Assembly (NCBI RefSeq): GCF_000152705.1 | Contig: NZ_CH672413.1 | Location: 2,794,139-2,858,138 of the forward strand | Length of the DNA stretch: 64,000 nucleotides | Reading direction: 5' to 3' | From: Janibacter sp. HTCC2649 | GTDB lineage: Bacteria > Actinomycetota > Actinomycetes > Actinomycetales > Dermatophilaceae | Part shown: positions 8,224-16,667 of the stretch, one piece after another | Position numbering within the stretch: position 1 is the first letter of the stretch | Layout of the letters: each line of letters opens with the position of its first letter | Made by a program: the position numbers and the translations under genes | Notes under the pieces: model-generated | Told to the model about the DNA's origin: nothing | The model's database searches: none | The model's input: the letters and a program-made list of their open reading frames with translations, nothing else

Positions 8224-10751
8224 ACGCGATGCCGCTCGACATCAATGACGACCCGCTGGACCGCAGCCGGTTCCCGCTCGACGAGTGGGCCCTGACCGAG
8301 ACCCGCTTCAACGCCGACGACCTCGGTGTCACCGAGTCGCTGTTCAGCGTCGGCAACGGCTACCTCGGACTGCGCGGCAACTACGAGGAGAGCCGCGACG
8401 CCCACGTGGACGGTTCCTACATCAACGGTTTCCACGAGACCTGGCCGATCACCCACGCCGAAGAGGCCTACGGCTTCGCCCGGGTCGGTCAGACCATCGT
8501 CAACATTCCCGACGCCAAAGTCATCCGCCTCTACGTCAACGACGAGCCGCTCCAGCTCTCGACCGCGGACCTCCTCGACTACAACCGCACGCTCGACTTC
8601 CGCACCGGCGTCCTGTCTCGCACCCTCCTGTGGCGCACGCCGAGTGGGACGCGGGTCGAGGTCAAGAGCACCCGCATGGTCTCGCTCAGCCAGCGCCACC
8701 TTGCCGTGATGACGTTCGAGGTCACCCTGCTCGACGGCAACGGTCCCGTGCAGATCTCCTCGCAGGTCCTCAACCGTCAGGACCTCCCCAAGGAGGGCCC
8801 CGAAGCCAAGAAGGGTGGCATCGCCGACCCGCGCAAGGCCGAGGCCTTCCGTGGACGCGTCCTCCTGCCCAAGGTCAGCGAGGGCGATCTCGAGACCGGT
8901 CGGCTGTGGTTGGGCTACCAGTGCGCCGACAGCGGCATGACCCTCGGACTCGTCACCGACCACACCCTCGAGACCGCGAACCCCTACCGCGCCACCGTCC
9001 ACACCGACGACGACTCGGTCAAGATGATCTACCGCATCCAGGCGCAGCAGGGCACGCCCATCACGCTGACCAAGCTCGTCTCGGCGCACACGGCCGACAG
9101 CGTCCCGCCGCGTGAGCTCCTCGACCGGTGCGAGCGCACCCTCGACCGGGTCACGGAGGAGGGTCTGCAGCACCAGTACGCCGAGCAGCGCTCCTGGCTC
9201 GACGGCTTCTGGCAGCGCGCCGACATCGAGATCCCGGGCCACCCCGCGATCCAGCAGGCGACGCGCTGGAACCTCCTGGCGCTCGCCCAGGCGTCCGCGC
9301 GCGCCGAGACCTACGGCATCCCCGCGAAGGGAGTGACCGGCTCCGGCTACGGCGGTCACTACTTCTGGGACACCGAGATCTACGTGATGCCGTTCCTCAC
9401 CTACACGATGCCGTATGCCGCCCGCAACGCCATGCGCTTTCGTCTCTCGTTGCTCGACTCGGCTCGGACCCGTGCGGGTGAGCTCTCGCAGAAGGGTGCG
9501 CTCTTCCCGTGGCGCACCATCAACGGCCACGAGGCCTCGGCGTACTACGCAGCCGGCACCGCGCAGTACCACATCGATGCCGACATCGCGTATGCCCTGA
9601 GCCAGTACGTCGGGGCCACCGGGGACACCGAGTTCCTCGACCGTGAGGCCGTCGACATCTTCGTGGAGACCGCGCGCCTGTGGGCCGACCTCGGGTTCTG
9701 GCGCATGCACCCGAACAAGGAGCGGACCTTCCACATCCATGGCGTGACCGGCCCGGATGAGTACACAGCGGTCGTCAACGACAACCTCTACACGAACGTC
9801 CTGGCCCGCTTCAACCTGCGGCGAGCCGTCGAGGCGGTGGAGGCGCTCGCGGAAGGCGACCCTGCGGCATACGCCCAAATGGTCCGAAGGACCGATCTGG
9901 AAGCCGACGAGATCACCGAGTGGAGCGACTGCGCCAAGGGCATGTTCATCCCGTTCGACGAGCACCTGGGCATCCACCCGCAGGACGACCACTTCCTCGA
10001 ACGGGAGATGTGGGACCTCGCGAACACGCCGTCGTCGGTGCGGCCGCTGCTGCTGCACCACCACCCGCTCGTGATCTATCGCTTCCAGGTGCTCAAGCAG
10101 GCCGACGTCGTGCTGGCCCTCTTCCTGCAGGGGGAGGACTTCACGCCGGAGGAGAAGCTCGCGGACTTCGAGTACTACGACCCGATCACCACGGGCGACT
10201 CGACGCTGTCGGCGGTCGTGCAGTCGATCATCGCGGCGGAGGTGGGCTACCAGGACCTGGCCTACCGCTACTTCCTGGCGGCGCTCTTCGTCGACCTCGC
10301 CGACCGTCACTCCAACACCGCCGACGGCGTGCACGTCGCCTCGACCGGTGGCGTGTGGAGCGCGTTGGTGTCGGGCTTCGGTGGGTTCCGTGACCTCGGC
10401 AGCGACGAGCACGAGGGTCAGTTCACGATCGACCCGCGGCTGCCGGTTGGGTGGGAGTCCCTGACCTATCGGTTGTGCCTGCGTGGGACTCGCGTGCGGG
10501 TCACCGTGCGGGCGAACGCGCTCGAGCTCGTCATCGAGGACGGCGACGAACCGCTGACGTTCTCGGTGCGAGGCACGTCGATCACGGTGACGGCGGCTGA
10601 GCCGGTGACGGTGGCGCTGGCCGATCAGGGGCCGCGCATCGCCGGGTCGCCGAAGGCTCCGAGCGAGATCGTCCGCGAGGACGGCACCGTGATCTCGAGC
10701 GTCGTTCCGACCGGAGACACCCGGCGTATGCCGGTTCCCACCGGCCACTGA
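8220..10751 (+). CDS. glycoside hydrolase family 65 (disaccharide phosphorylase-like)
   Basis: An 843-aa GH65 protein: N-terminal beta-sandwich (about 20-290), linker, (alpha/alpha)6 barrel (about 340-740), C-terminal beta domain. The catalytic acid is the Glu in GVTGPDEYTAVVNDN, and HGVTGPDEY is the family signature; WDTEIYVMPFLTY and LLHHHPL are phosphate- and substrate-site segments. Family members phosphorolyse trehalose, maltose, kojibiose or nigerose to beta-glucose 1-phosphate and glucose. The partner HAD gene fits this. Which disaccharide is used cannot be read from the sequence; trehalose or maltose is most likely. GTG start at 8220 overlaps the HAD stop. Confidence 0.9.
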   Translation: MNAMPLDINDDPLDRSRFPLDEWALTETRFNADDLGVTESLFSVGNGYLGLRGNYEESRDAHVDGSYINGFHETWPITHAEEAYGFARVGQTIVNIPDAKVIRLYVNDEPLQLSTADLLDYNRTLDFRTGVLSRTLLWRTPSGTRVEVKSTRMVSLSQRHLAVMTFEVTLLDGNGPVQISSQVLNRQDLPKEGPEAKKGGIADPRKAEAFRGRVLLPKVSEGDLETGRLWLGYQCADSGMTLGLVTDHTLETANPYRATVHTDDDSVKMIYRIQAQQGTPITLTKLVSAHTADSVPPRELLDRCERTLDRVTEEGLQHQYAEQRSWLDGFWQRADIEIPGHPAIQQATRWNLLALAQASARAETYGIPAKGVTGSGYGGHYFWDTEIYVMPFLTYTMPYAARNAMRFRLSLLDSARTRAGELSQKGALFPWRTINGHEASAYYAAGTAQYHIDADIAYALSQYVGATGDTEFLDREAVDIFVETARLWADLGFWRMHPNKERTFHIHGVTGPDEYTAVVNDNLYTNVLARFNLRRAVEAVEALAEGDPAAYAQMVRRTDLEADEITEWSDCAKGMFIPFDEHLGIHPQDDHFLEREMWDLANTPSSVRPLLLHHHPLVIYRFQVLKQADVVLALFLQGEDFTPEEKLADFEYYDPITTGDSTLSAVVQSIIAAEVGYQDLAYRYFLAALFVDLADRHSNTADGVHVASTGGVWSALVSGFGGFRDLGSDEHEGQFTIDPRLPVGWESLTYRLCLRGTRVRVTVRANALELVIEDGDEPLTFSVRGTSITVTAAEPVTVALADQGPRIAGSPKAPSEIVREDGTVISSVVPTGDTRRMPVPTGH

Positions 10752-10763
10752 GTCCTCCCACGA

Positions 10764-10840
10764 TCGACTTCGTGCCCCTGACGGACACGCTGATGGGGCC
10801 TTCGGCCGTGAGACCGCGTCCGTCAGGGGCACGAAGTCGA
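10764..10840. repeat. REP-like palindrome, family A copy 1
   Basis: A perfect 23-bp inverted repeat (10764-10786 with 10818-10840) around a 31-nt spacer whose centre holds the mini-hairpin ggccttcggcc. Arms contain acttcgtgcccctgacgg. Related copies lie at 15292-15366 and 41912-41987. It fills the gap between the GH65 and radA genes and could also end GH65 transcription. Confidence 0.85.
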
Positions 10841-10873
10841 GGTGTGTCAGGGGGGTCGTTTAGGTTGGCGCGC

Positions 10874-12265
10874 ATGGCAGCGAAGACGACCCGCCCGGCA
10901 TACCGGTGCACCGAGTGTGGGTGGACAACGGTCAAGTGGGTCGGTCGTTGCGGTGAGTGCCAGGCCTGGGGCTCCGTGGCAGAGGTCGGTGCCGTCGCGG
11001 CCCGGACGGCGGCGGCGAAGTCGGTCGAGCGACCGGCCGTGCCCATCGGCGAGGTCGACGTCAGTCGGGCCGAAGCCCGGGGGACCGGCGTGCCCGAGTT
11101 CGACCGAGTCCTCGGTGGTGGGCTCGTGCCCGGTGCCGTCGTGCTCGTCGCGGGCGAACCCGGCATTGGCAAGTCGACGTTGCTCCTGGACGTGGCGGGG
11201 CGCGCTGCTCGTGGTGGCGAGCCTGGTCAGGAGCGACGCGTCCTCTACGTCAGTGGCGAGGAGTCGGCCGCCCAGGTGCGCAGCCGGGCCGAACGCATCG
11301 AGGCGATGGCCCGCACCCTCTTCCTCGCGTCCGAGACCGACCTCGCGACCGTGCTCGGCCAGATCGACCAGGTCGAGCCCGAGCTCGTCATCGTCGACTC
11401 CGTCCAGACGATCAGCAGCGCAGAGGTGGAGGGAGCGGCTGGCAACGTCTCGCAGGTGCGGGAGGTGGCCGCGAGTCTCATCGCGGTGGCCAAGGCGCGC
11501 GGCATCGCGGTGCTGCTCGTCGGACACGTCACCAAGGACGGCTCCATCGCGGGACCGCGCGTCCTCGAGCACCTCGTCGACGTCGTCGTGCAGTTCGAGG
11601 GCGACCGGCACAGCCGGCTCCGGCTCGTGCGCGCGGTGAAGAACCGCTACGGCCCCACCGACGAGGTCGGTTGTTTCGACCTGTCCGACATCGGCATCAC
11701 CGGGCTCGCCGACCCCAGTGGGTTGTTCCTGTCCAACCGCACCGCGGCCGTGCCCGGCACCTGCGTCACGGTGACCCTGGAAGGCCGGCGCCCGCTCGTC
11801 ACCGAGGTCCAGGCGCTCGTCGACCAGACCGAGATGCCCAACCCGCGCCGCGCCACCAGTGGGCTCGACTCCTCGCGCGTCGGCATGATCCTCGCCGTGC
11901 TGGGGACCCGGGCCAAGGCGCCCATCGGCCGCAAGGACGTGTTCGTCTCGACCGTGGGTGGCGTGCGCATCACCGAGCCCGCCGCCGACCTCGCCCTGAC
12001 GCTCGCGCTCGCGAGTGCCATCAACGACCAGCCCCTGCCCGTCGGCACGGTGGCGTTTGGCGAGGTGGGTCTCGCGGGTGAACTGCGGCCCGTCACCGGG
12101 GCGCATCGCCGCCTGGCCGAGGCGTCGCGACTGGGCTTCACGACGGCGATCGTGCCGCCCGGGGTCCTGGGCGGTGGGCCCGTGCCCGACGGGCTGCGCG
12201 TCATCGAGGTCTCGACGGTCCTCGAGGCCGTGACCATGACCGTCGTGCCTGTCGTCGCCCGCTGA
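10874..12265 (+). CDS. radA: DNA repair protein RadA
   Basis: A 463-aa RadA/Sms: N-terminal C4 zinc finger (YRCTECGW...GRCGECQAWG, residues ~10-40), RecA-like ATPase with Walker A GEPGIGKSTLL and Walker B LVIVDSVQT, the RadA motif KNRYG (KNRFG in most homologues), and a C-terminal Lon-like domain. It is a helicase that drives branch migration of recombination intermediates. The ATG at 10874 (MAAKTTRPAYRC) is the start; an upstream open frame is the translated palindrome. It lies just before disA, a conserved pairing in which RadA modulates DisA. Confidence 0.96.
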   Translation: MAAKTTRPAYRCTECGWTTVKWVGRCGECQAWGSVAEVGAVAARTAAAKSVERPAVPIGEVDVSRAEARGTGVPEFDRVLGGGLVPGAVVLVAGEPGIGKSTLLLDVAGRAARGGEPGQERRVLYVSGEESAAQVRSRAERIEAMARTLFLASETDLATVLGQIDQVEPELVIVDSVQTISSAEVEGAAGNVSQVREVAASLIAVAKARGIAVLLVGHVTKDGSIAGPRVLEHLVDVVVQFEGDRHSRLRLVRAVKNRYGPTDEVGCFDLSDIGITGLADPSGLFLSNRTAAVPGTCVTVTLEGRRPLVTEVQALVDQTEMPNPRRATSGLDSSRVGMILAVLGTRAKAPIGRKDVFVSTVGGVRITEPAADLALTLALASAINDQPLPVGTVAFGEVGLAGELRPVTGAHRRLAEASRLGFTTAIVPPGVLGGGPVPDGLRVIEVSTVLEAVTMTVVPVVAR

Positions 12266-12420
12266 CCGGCGCCAACCGCTGACCCAGCCACAAGGTGACC
12301 TGGCTGTGATTTGGTCACGCAACCGGACGGCATACCCGCGCCGTTAGACTCGCCCAAAGCACCGGAGCACCTTGCCTGTGCTTCGGGGACGCCAAGTGCA
12401 ACGAGATCGAAGGGACACAC

Positions 12421-13503
12421 GTGGCCACGCCGCTGGTGGATGACGAGCTGATGCGGACGACGCTCGCTGCCGTCGCGCCCGGGACCGAGCTGCGCGACGG
12501 ACTCGAGCGCATCCTGCGTGGCCGCACCGGAGCCCTCATCGTGCTCGGAACCGACAAGGTCATCGACGAGATCGCGACGGGTGGCTTCCCGCTGGACGTC
12601 GAGTTCTCCGCGACCAGGTTGCGCGAGCTGGCCAAGATGGACGGCGCCATCGTGTGCGACCGCGACGTCACCAAGATCCTGCGGGCCGCCACCCAGCTGG
12701 TCCCCGACTCGAGCATCGAGACGAGTGAGTCCGGCACCCGACACCGCACCGCCGAGCGCGTCGCCAAGCAGACCGGCTTCCCCGTCGTCTCGGTGAGCCA
12801 GTCCATGCGCATCGTCGCCCTCTACGTCGGGGGCAACCGCTTCGTCGTCGAGGACTCCAGCGCCATCCTGTCGCGCGGCAACCAGGCCCTGCAGACCCTC
12901 GAGCGCTACAAGCAGCGACTCGACGAGGTCACGGGAACCCTGTCAGCCCTCGAGATCGAGGACCTCGTCACCGTCCGCGACGTGGCCAACGTCCTCCAGC
13001 GCCTCGAGATGGTGCGGCGGATCAAGGACGAGATCGGCGACTACGTCCTGCAACTCGGCACCGACGGTCGCCTCCTCAGCCTTCAGCTCGAAGAGCTGAC
13101 CGGCGGCCTGTCCGACGACCTCGGGCTCGTCATCCGCGACTACCTCCACGAGTCGCGCGGCGAGCACGACCTCGACCAGGCCATCGCCAACCTCACCGGC
13201 ATCGACGCCACCGAGCTGCTCGACCCGGCCGCCGGCGCCAAGGCGTTGGGCTTCACCGTCGTCGGCGACGCGCTCGACTCGTCGGTGAGCCCGCTCGGTT
13301 TCCGCATGCTGAGCAAGGTGCCGCGTCTGCCGGGAGCCATCGTCGACCGTCTCGTCGAGCACTTCGGCAGCCTCCAGAAGCTCCTCGCTGCCGGCGTCGA
13401 CGACCTCATGGGTGTCGAGGGTGTCGGCGAAGGCCGCGCCCGACTCGTGCGCGAAGGCCTGTCGCGTCTTGCCGAGAGCAGCATCCTCGAGCGCTACGTC
13501 TGA
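12421..13503 (+). CDS. disA: DNA integrity scanning diadenylate cyclase
   Basis: A 360-aa DisA that makes c-di-AMP from two ATP and scans DNA for branched structures as an octamer. The DAC domain (~1-150) has both catalytic motifs, DGAIVCD and GTRHRTAERVA. A helical spine follows, and the C-terminal HhH DNA-binding domain holds GVEGVGEGRARLVREGL. GTG start at 12421 after aaggga. It follows radA (155-bp gap, with a GGCATAC heptamer at 12329 and a TAGACT at 12345 that could be a -10 element) and precedes mutY by 17 bp. Confidence 0.96.
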   Translation: MATPLVDDELMRTTLAAVAPGTELRDGLERILRGRTGALIVLGTDKVIDEIATGGFPLDVEFSATRLRELAKMDGAIVCDRDVTKILRAATQLVPDSSIETSESGTRHRTAERVAKQTGFPVVSVSQSMRIVALYVGGNRFVVEDSSAILSRGNQALQTLERYKQRLDEVTGTLSALEIEDLVTVRDVANVLQRLEMVRRIKDEIGDYVLQLGTDGRLLSLQLEELTGGLSDDLGLVIRDYLHESRGEHDLDQAIANLTGIDATELLDPAAGAKALGFTVVGDALDSSVSPLGFRMLSKVPRLPGAIVDRLVEHFGSLQKLLAAGVDDLMGVEGVGEGRARLVREGLSRLAESSILERYV

Positions 13504-13520
13504 CGTAGGCCCTGATCATC

Positions 13521-14435
13521 GTGAGCGTCTCGCTCCCGTCCGCCGTCGACGTGCAGTCCCTGCACGAGGCCGTTTTCGACTGGTATGCCGTGCACTCCCG
13601 TCCGCTTCCGTGGCGCGACCCGTCGTGCTCGCCGTGGGGTGTGCTCCTGTCCGAGGTGATGGCGCAACAGACGCCGCTGGCCCGGGTCGAACCTGCGTGG
13701 CACGAGTGGATGTCGCGTTGGCCGACGCCGGCCGACCTGGCGCGCGAGTCTCCGGGTGAGGTCGTGCGGGCGTGGGGGCGGTTGGGCTACCCGCGACGAG
13801 CCCTGAGGCTGCGCGAGGCAGCGGTCGCGATCGTCGAGCGGCACGGCGGTGCGGTGCCGCGCGACCAGGGCCAGCTGCTGGCCCTGCCCGGCATCGGCGA
13901 CTACACGGCAGCAGCGGTCGCCGCGTTCGCGTTCGGCGACCGGTCGGTCGTCGTCGACACCAACGTGCGTCGGGTGGAGGCCCGCATCGTCTCCGGACTG
14001 GCGCAGGCGGCGCCGTCGCTGACCCGGGCCGAGGTCGACCTGGCCCGCGACCTGCTGCCGGTCGTTGATCAGGACGCAGCAGTGTGGAACGTTGCAGTCA
14101 TGGAGCTCGGTGCCCTCGTCTGCACGGCTCGGGCCCCTCGGTGTGAGGAGTGTCCGGTCCGCTCACGGTGCGCGTGGAACGTGGCTGGGCGGCCGGCGTA
14201 CGACGGTCCGGTCCGTCGAGGGCAGAGGTGGCACGGCACCGATCGGCAGGTTCGCGGCATCATCGTGCAGGCACTGCGTGAGGTCCCAGCTGCGTTGGGG
14301 CGGGGCGATCTTGCCCCCGGTCAGGACGCGCAACAGGTCGACCGCTGCCTCGCGGGGCTGATCGAGGACGGTCTCATCGAGCCCCTCAGCGATGACCGGT
14401 TCGCCCTGCCGGGTCATGCGGAGGTGACGCGATGA
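13521..14435 (+). CDS. mutY: A/G-specific adenine glycosylase
   Basis: A 304-aa MutY that removes adenine opposite 8-oxoguanine. Seen: catalytic Glu region LLSEVMAQQTPLARV, helix-hairpin-helix LPGIGDYTAAAV, catalytic Asp in VVVDTNVRRVEARI, and four iron-sulfur cysteines in the pattern C-x6-C-x2-C-x5-C (CTARAPRCEECPVRSRC). The C-terminal NUDIX-like 8-oxoG recognition domain of E. coli MutY is replaced by a short tail, as in many actinobacteria. GTG start at 13521; its stop overlaps the next start (ATGA). Confidence 0.93.
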   Translation: MSVSLPSAVDVQSLHEAVFDWYAVHSRPLPWRDPSCSPWGVLLSEVMAQQTPLARVEPAWHEWMSRWPTPADLARESPGEVVRAWGRLGYPRRALRLREAAVAIVERHGGAVPRDQGQLLALPGIGDYTAAAVAAFAFGDRSVVVDTNVRRVEARIVSGLAQAAPSLTRAEVDLARDLLPVVDQDAAVWNVAVMELGALVCTARAPRCEECPVRSRCAWNVAGRPAYDGPVRRGQRWHGTDRQVRGIIVQALREVPAALGRGDLAPGQDAQQVDRCLAGLIEDGLIEPLSDDRFALPGHAEVTR

Positions 14436-15982
14436 GTGCTCACGACGAGCCGACCGAGCCGTTGCCCACGGCCGATCCGACCGAGCCCATCCGGCACTCA
14501 CCGGAGGTCGGCGGTGCGAGTCGCCGAACGCCGCCCGACCCCTACGGCGTACGCGCCGGGGCCACGAAGGTGTTCAAGGTGCTCGGCCGCGGAACGGTGG
14601 GTGGCGCCCGGGTCGCGAGTCGAGGAAGTCGTGCCGGCACCCAGAAGGCCCGCTCCTACGTCCAGTCCGCCGGCGCTGGTGAGAGCGGCCTGGCTCGCCT
14701 CGTCGAGCTGCACTTCGTCAACATCTGCGGCGACGCCGCCTTGACCGTCAGCCTCGCGGGCACGATCTTCGCCATCCCCACCGACGAGGCCCGCGCCCAG
14801 GTGGCGCAGTTCCTCCTGCTCACGATGGCGCCCTTCGCGCTGCTGGCGCCCTTCCTCGGACCACTGCTCGATCGCTTCAGTCATGGACGGCGTTGGGCCA
14901 TCGGCACGACCCTGGCCCTGCGCGCCTTCCTCTGCTGGGTGCTCGCCGGTGCCGTGGCGACCGGCTCGGTGTGGCTCTTCCCTGCAGCCCTGGGGTGCCT
15001 CGTCGCCTCCAAGGCTTACGGGGTCACGCGGTCGGCCGCGATCCCACGCCTGCTCCCACCCGGGTTCACGCTCGTCAGCGCCAACTCCCGCATGGCTCTC
15101 GCTGGCGTGGCGGCCATGGCGGTTGGCGGCGGGCTTGCGGGGGCGGTGTCGCGCATCGGTCCCGACTGGTCGTTGCGGTTGGCGTTCGCCGTCTATGTGG
15201 TCGGCACCGTGCTCGCCATCCGACTCCCCAGTCGTGTGGACTCCTCGGTGGGCGAGTTCGACATCGAGGACACCACCCCCGCTCCGGGCTCCGACGTCGT
15301 GGCCCGCACGGACAGCCGCGAGTGGCCTTCGGCGCAGAGCGCGCGTCCGTCCGGGGCACGAAGTCGCCTCGGGATCGGGGCACGACTGCGGGCTCGCATC
15401 CTGGCGTTGCCGGTCGCCGTGCGGGCCACCCTCGTCAGCGCCATGGGCGCGCGACTGCTCACCGGGTTCCTCACCCTCTTCATGGCCTTCCTCATGCGCG
15501 AACACCCCATCCCCGGCTACAGCGGCACGTTGGTCCTCGCCCTGGTGGTCGGCGCCGCAGGTGCCGGCAATGCGCTCGGCACCGTCGTCGGCAATGCAGC
15601 CAGGAAGTTGCGACCCGACCGCCTCGTGGCCACCGCGCTCGTCGTCATCGTGGTCGCGGCCCTCGCGACGGCCTTGGCCTACTCGCTGCTGACCCTGCTC
15701 ATCCTCGGACTGTCGGCGGGACTGTGCGCCCAGGTCATCAAGCTCAGCACCGACGCGATCATCCAGCGCGACGTCGCCGAGAACGTCCGGACCCAGATGT
15801 TCGGGTGGTCCGAGACGGTGCTGCAGATCGCCTGGGTCATCGGCGGTGGGCTCGGCATCGCACTGCCCCTCATCCCGCAGCTCGGCTTCGGGGTCATCAG
15901 CGGCCTGCTCGTCGTGGTGCTGCTGATCTCGATCCAGGTCCGGCGCACCGGGCCACGACCTCGGGACACCTTCGTCCAATAG
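14432..15982 (+). CDS. MFS transporter with a palindrome-encoded loop
   Basis: A 516-aa major facilitator protein with a ~95-residue charged cytoplasmic N-terminus and about 12 membrane segments; the cytoplasmic loop after the first segments contains LDRFSHGRRWAIG, an MFS motif-A-like segment. The large central loop (residues ~270-315) contains RTDSREWPSAQSARPSGARS, which is the in-frame translation of a REP-like palindrome (15292-15366); the same peptide ending PSGARSR is encoded by the intergenic copy at 10764. Start overlaps the mutY stop by 4 bp. The cargo is unknown; drug efflux is a guess only. The 3' end lies inside a bidirectional terminator. Confidence 0.85.
   Translation: MSAHDEPTEPLPTADPTEPIRHSPEVGGASRRTPPDPYGVRAGATKVFKVLGRGTVGGARVASRGSRAGTQKARSYVQSAGAGESGLARLVELHFVNICGDAALTVSLAGTIFAIPTDEARAQVAQFLLLTMAPFALLAPFLGPLLDRFSHGRRWAIGTTLALRAFLCWVLAGAVATGSVWLFPAALGCLVASKAYGVTRSAAIPRLLPPGFTLVSANSRMALAGVAAMAVGGGLAGAVSRIGPDWSLRLAFAVYVVGTVLAIRLPSRVDSSVGEFDIEDTTPAPGSDVVARTDSREWPSAQSARPSGARSRLGIGARLRARILALPVAVRATLVSAMGARLLTGFLTLFMAFLMREHPIPGYSGTLVLALVVGAAGAGNALGTVVGNAARKLRPDRLVATALVVIVVAALATALAYSLLTLLILGLSAGLCAQVIKLSTDAIIQRDVAENVRTQMFGWSETVLQIAWVIGGGLGIALPLIPQLGFGVISGLLVVVLLISIQVRRTGPRPRDTFVQ
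15292..15366. repeat. REP-like palindrome, family A copy 2, inside the MFS gene
   Basis: Arms of 22 bp (15292-15313 and 15345-15366, 19 of 22 paired) with a 31-nt spacer containing ggccttcggc, the same spacer length and core as copy 1. It keeps the MFS reading frame and encodes a cytoplasmic-loop segment. Confidence 0.8.
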
Positions 15983-16030
15983 GACACGAATGGCTGGACG
16001 GACCGGTGACCATTCGCGTCCTATTGGACG
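15973..16030. terminator. bidirectional terminator between MFS gene and argA
   Basis: A 21-bp stem, 20 of 21 paired (15973-15993 with 16010-16030), 16-nt loop; arms carry cgtccaataggac. The MFS stop codon TAG (15980-15982) is inside the left arm and argA ends 8 bp beyond the right arm, so one hairpin serves both convergent genes. Confidence 0.8.
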
Positions 16031-16037
16031 ATTTTGG

Positions 16038-16568
16038 TCAGAGGACGCGGAGCATCCTCGTGTTGCCCAGGGTGTTGGGCTTGACCCGCTCGAGGTCGAG
16101 GAACTCCGCGACACCTTCGTCATAGGACCGCAGCAGCTCGGCGTAGACCTCGGGCTCGACGGCCTGTCCTTCGATCGGCGCGAACCCGTGACGCTCGAAG
16201 AACGCGGTCTCGAAGGTCAGGCAGAACAGCCGGTCCACCCCGAGATCCCGCGCTCGCGAGATGAGCTGCGTGAGGATCTTCGTCCCGACGCCGTGCCCCA
16301 GCGCGGACGACGCCACGGCAAGCGTGCGGATCTCGGCGAGGTCCTCCCAGAGGACGTGCACCGCGCCGCACCCGATGACCTCGCCGTCACGCTCGGCGAC
16401 GACGAAGTCCCCGATGGCCTCGTAGTACGCCACCGACTCCTTCTGCAGGAGGACGCGCTGCGCAGCGAGGGGCGCGACGAGCGCGCGCATCGGGCGCACG
16501 TCGGCGGTGCGGGCAGAACGGATGAGTATGCCGTCGGACTCGGTTAGGCGCTCAGGTGCGGTAGGCAT
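16038..16568 (-). CDS. argA: amino-acid N-acetyltransferase (ArgA-type GNAT)
   Basis: A 176-aa single-domain GNAT acetyltransferase. The acetyl-CoA site is in the LAVASSALGHGVGTKILTQL stretch (G-x-G-x-G/A-like loop), followed by LFCLTFETAFFERHGFAPI, the segment typical of short N-acetylglutamate synthases such as mycobacterial Rv2747. It would acetylate glutamate as the first step of arginine synthesis. Start at ATG 16568 (MPTAPERL); 15 upstream residues are left out. Convergent with the MFS gene and not in an arg cluster. The specific substrate is inferred from similarity. Confidence 0.75.
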   Translation of the reverse strand: MPTAPERLTESDGILIRSARTADVRPMRALVAPLAAQRVLLQKESVAYYEAIGDFVVAERDGEVIGCGAVHVLWEDLAEIRTLAVASSALGHGVGTKILTQLISRARDLGVDRLFCLTFETAFFERHGFAPIEGQAVEPEVYAELLRSYDEGVAEFLDLERVKPNTLGNTRMLRVL

Positions 16569-16596
16569 GGGACCCAGTATCCCGGCATACGCAAGA

Positions 16597-16631
16597 ACCG
16601 GCCGCCCGTGCACGAAGCACGGACGGCCGGT
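16597..16631 (-). terminator. terminator of the LVIVD-repeat gene
   Basis: A 15-bp stem with one mismatch (16597-16611 with 16617-16631), 5-nt loop; arms accggccgcccgtgc and gcacggacggccggt. It lies 37 bp after the stop of the minus-strand gene at 16668-18077. Confidence 0.7.
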
Positions 16632-16667
16632 CCTCTGAGCGTCCCGACTGACGCTCCGGTCCTCGAG

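Noticed and set aside
7842-10832. 996-codon open frame antisense to the GH65 gene
   Set aside because: Composition is Arg/Glu/Val/Leu shadow of a GC-rich codon pattern, no family features, and it lies wholly opposite a well-supported GH65 gene.
14498-16123. 541-codon open frame antisense to the MFS gene
   Set aside because: Low-complexity His/Asp/Arg translation, runs through a terminator hairpin, no homologous features.
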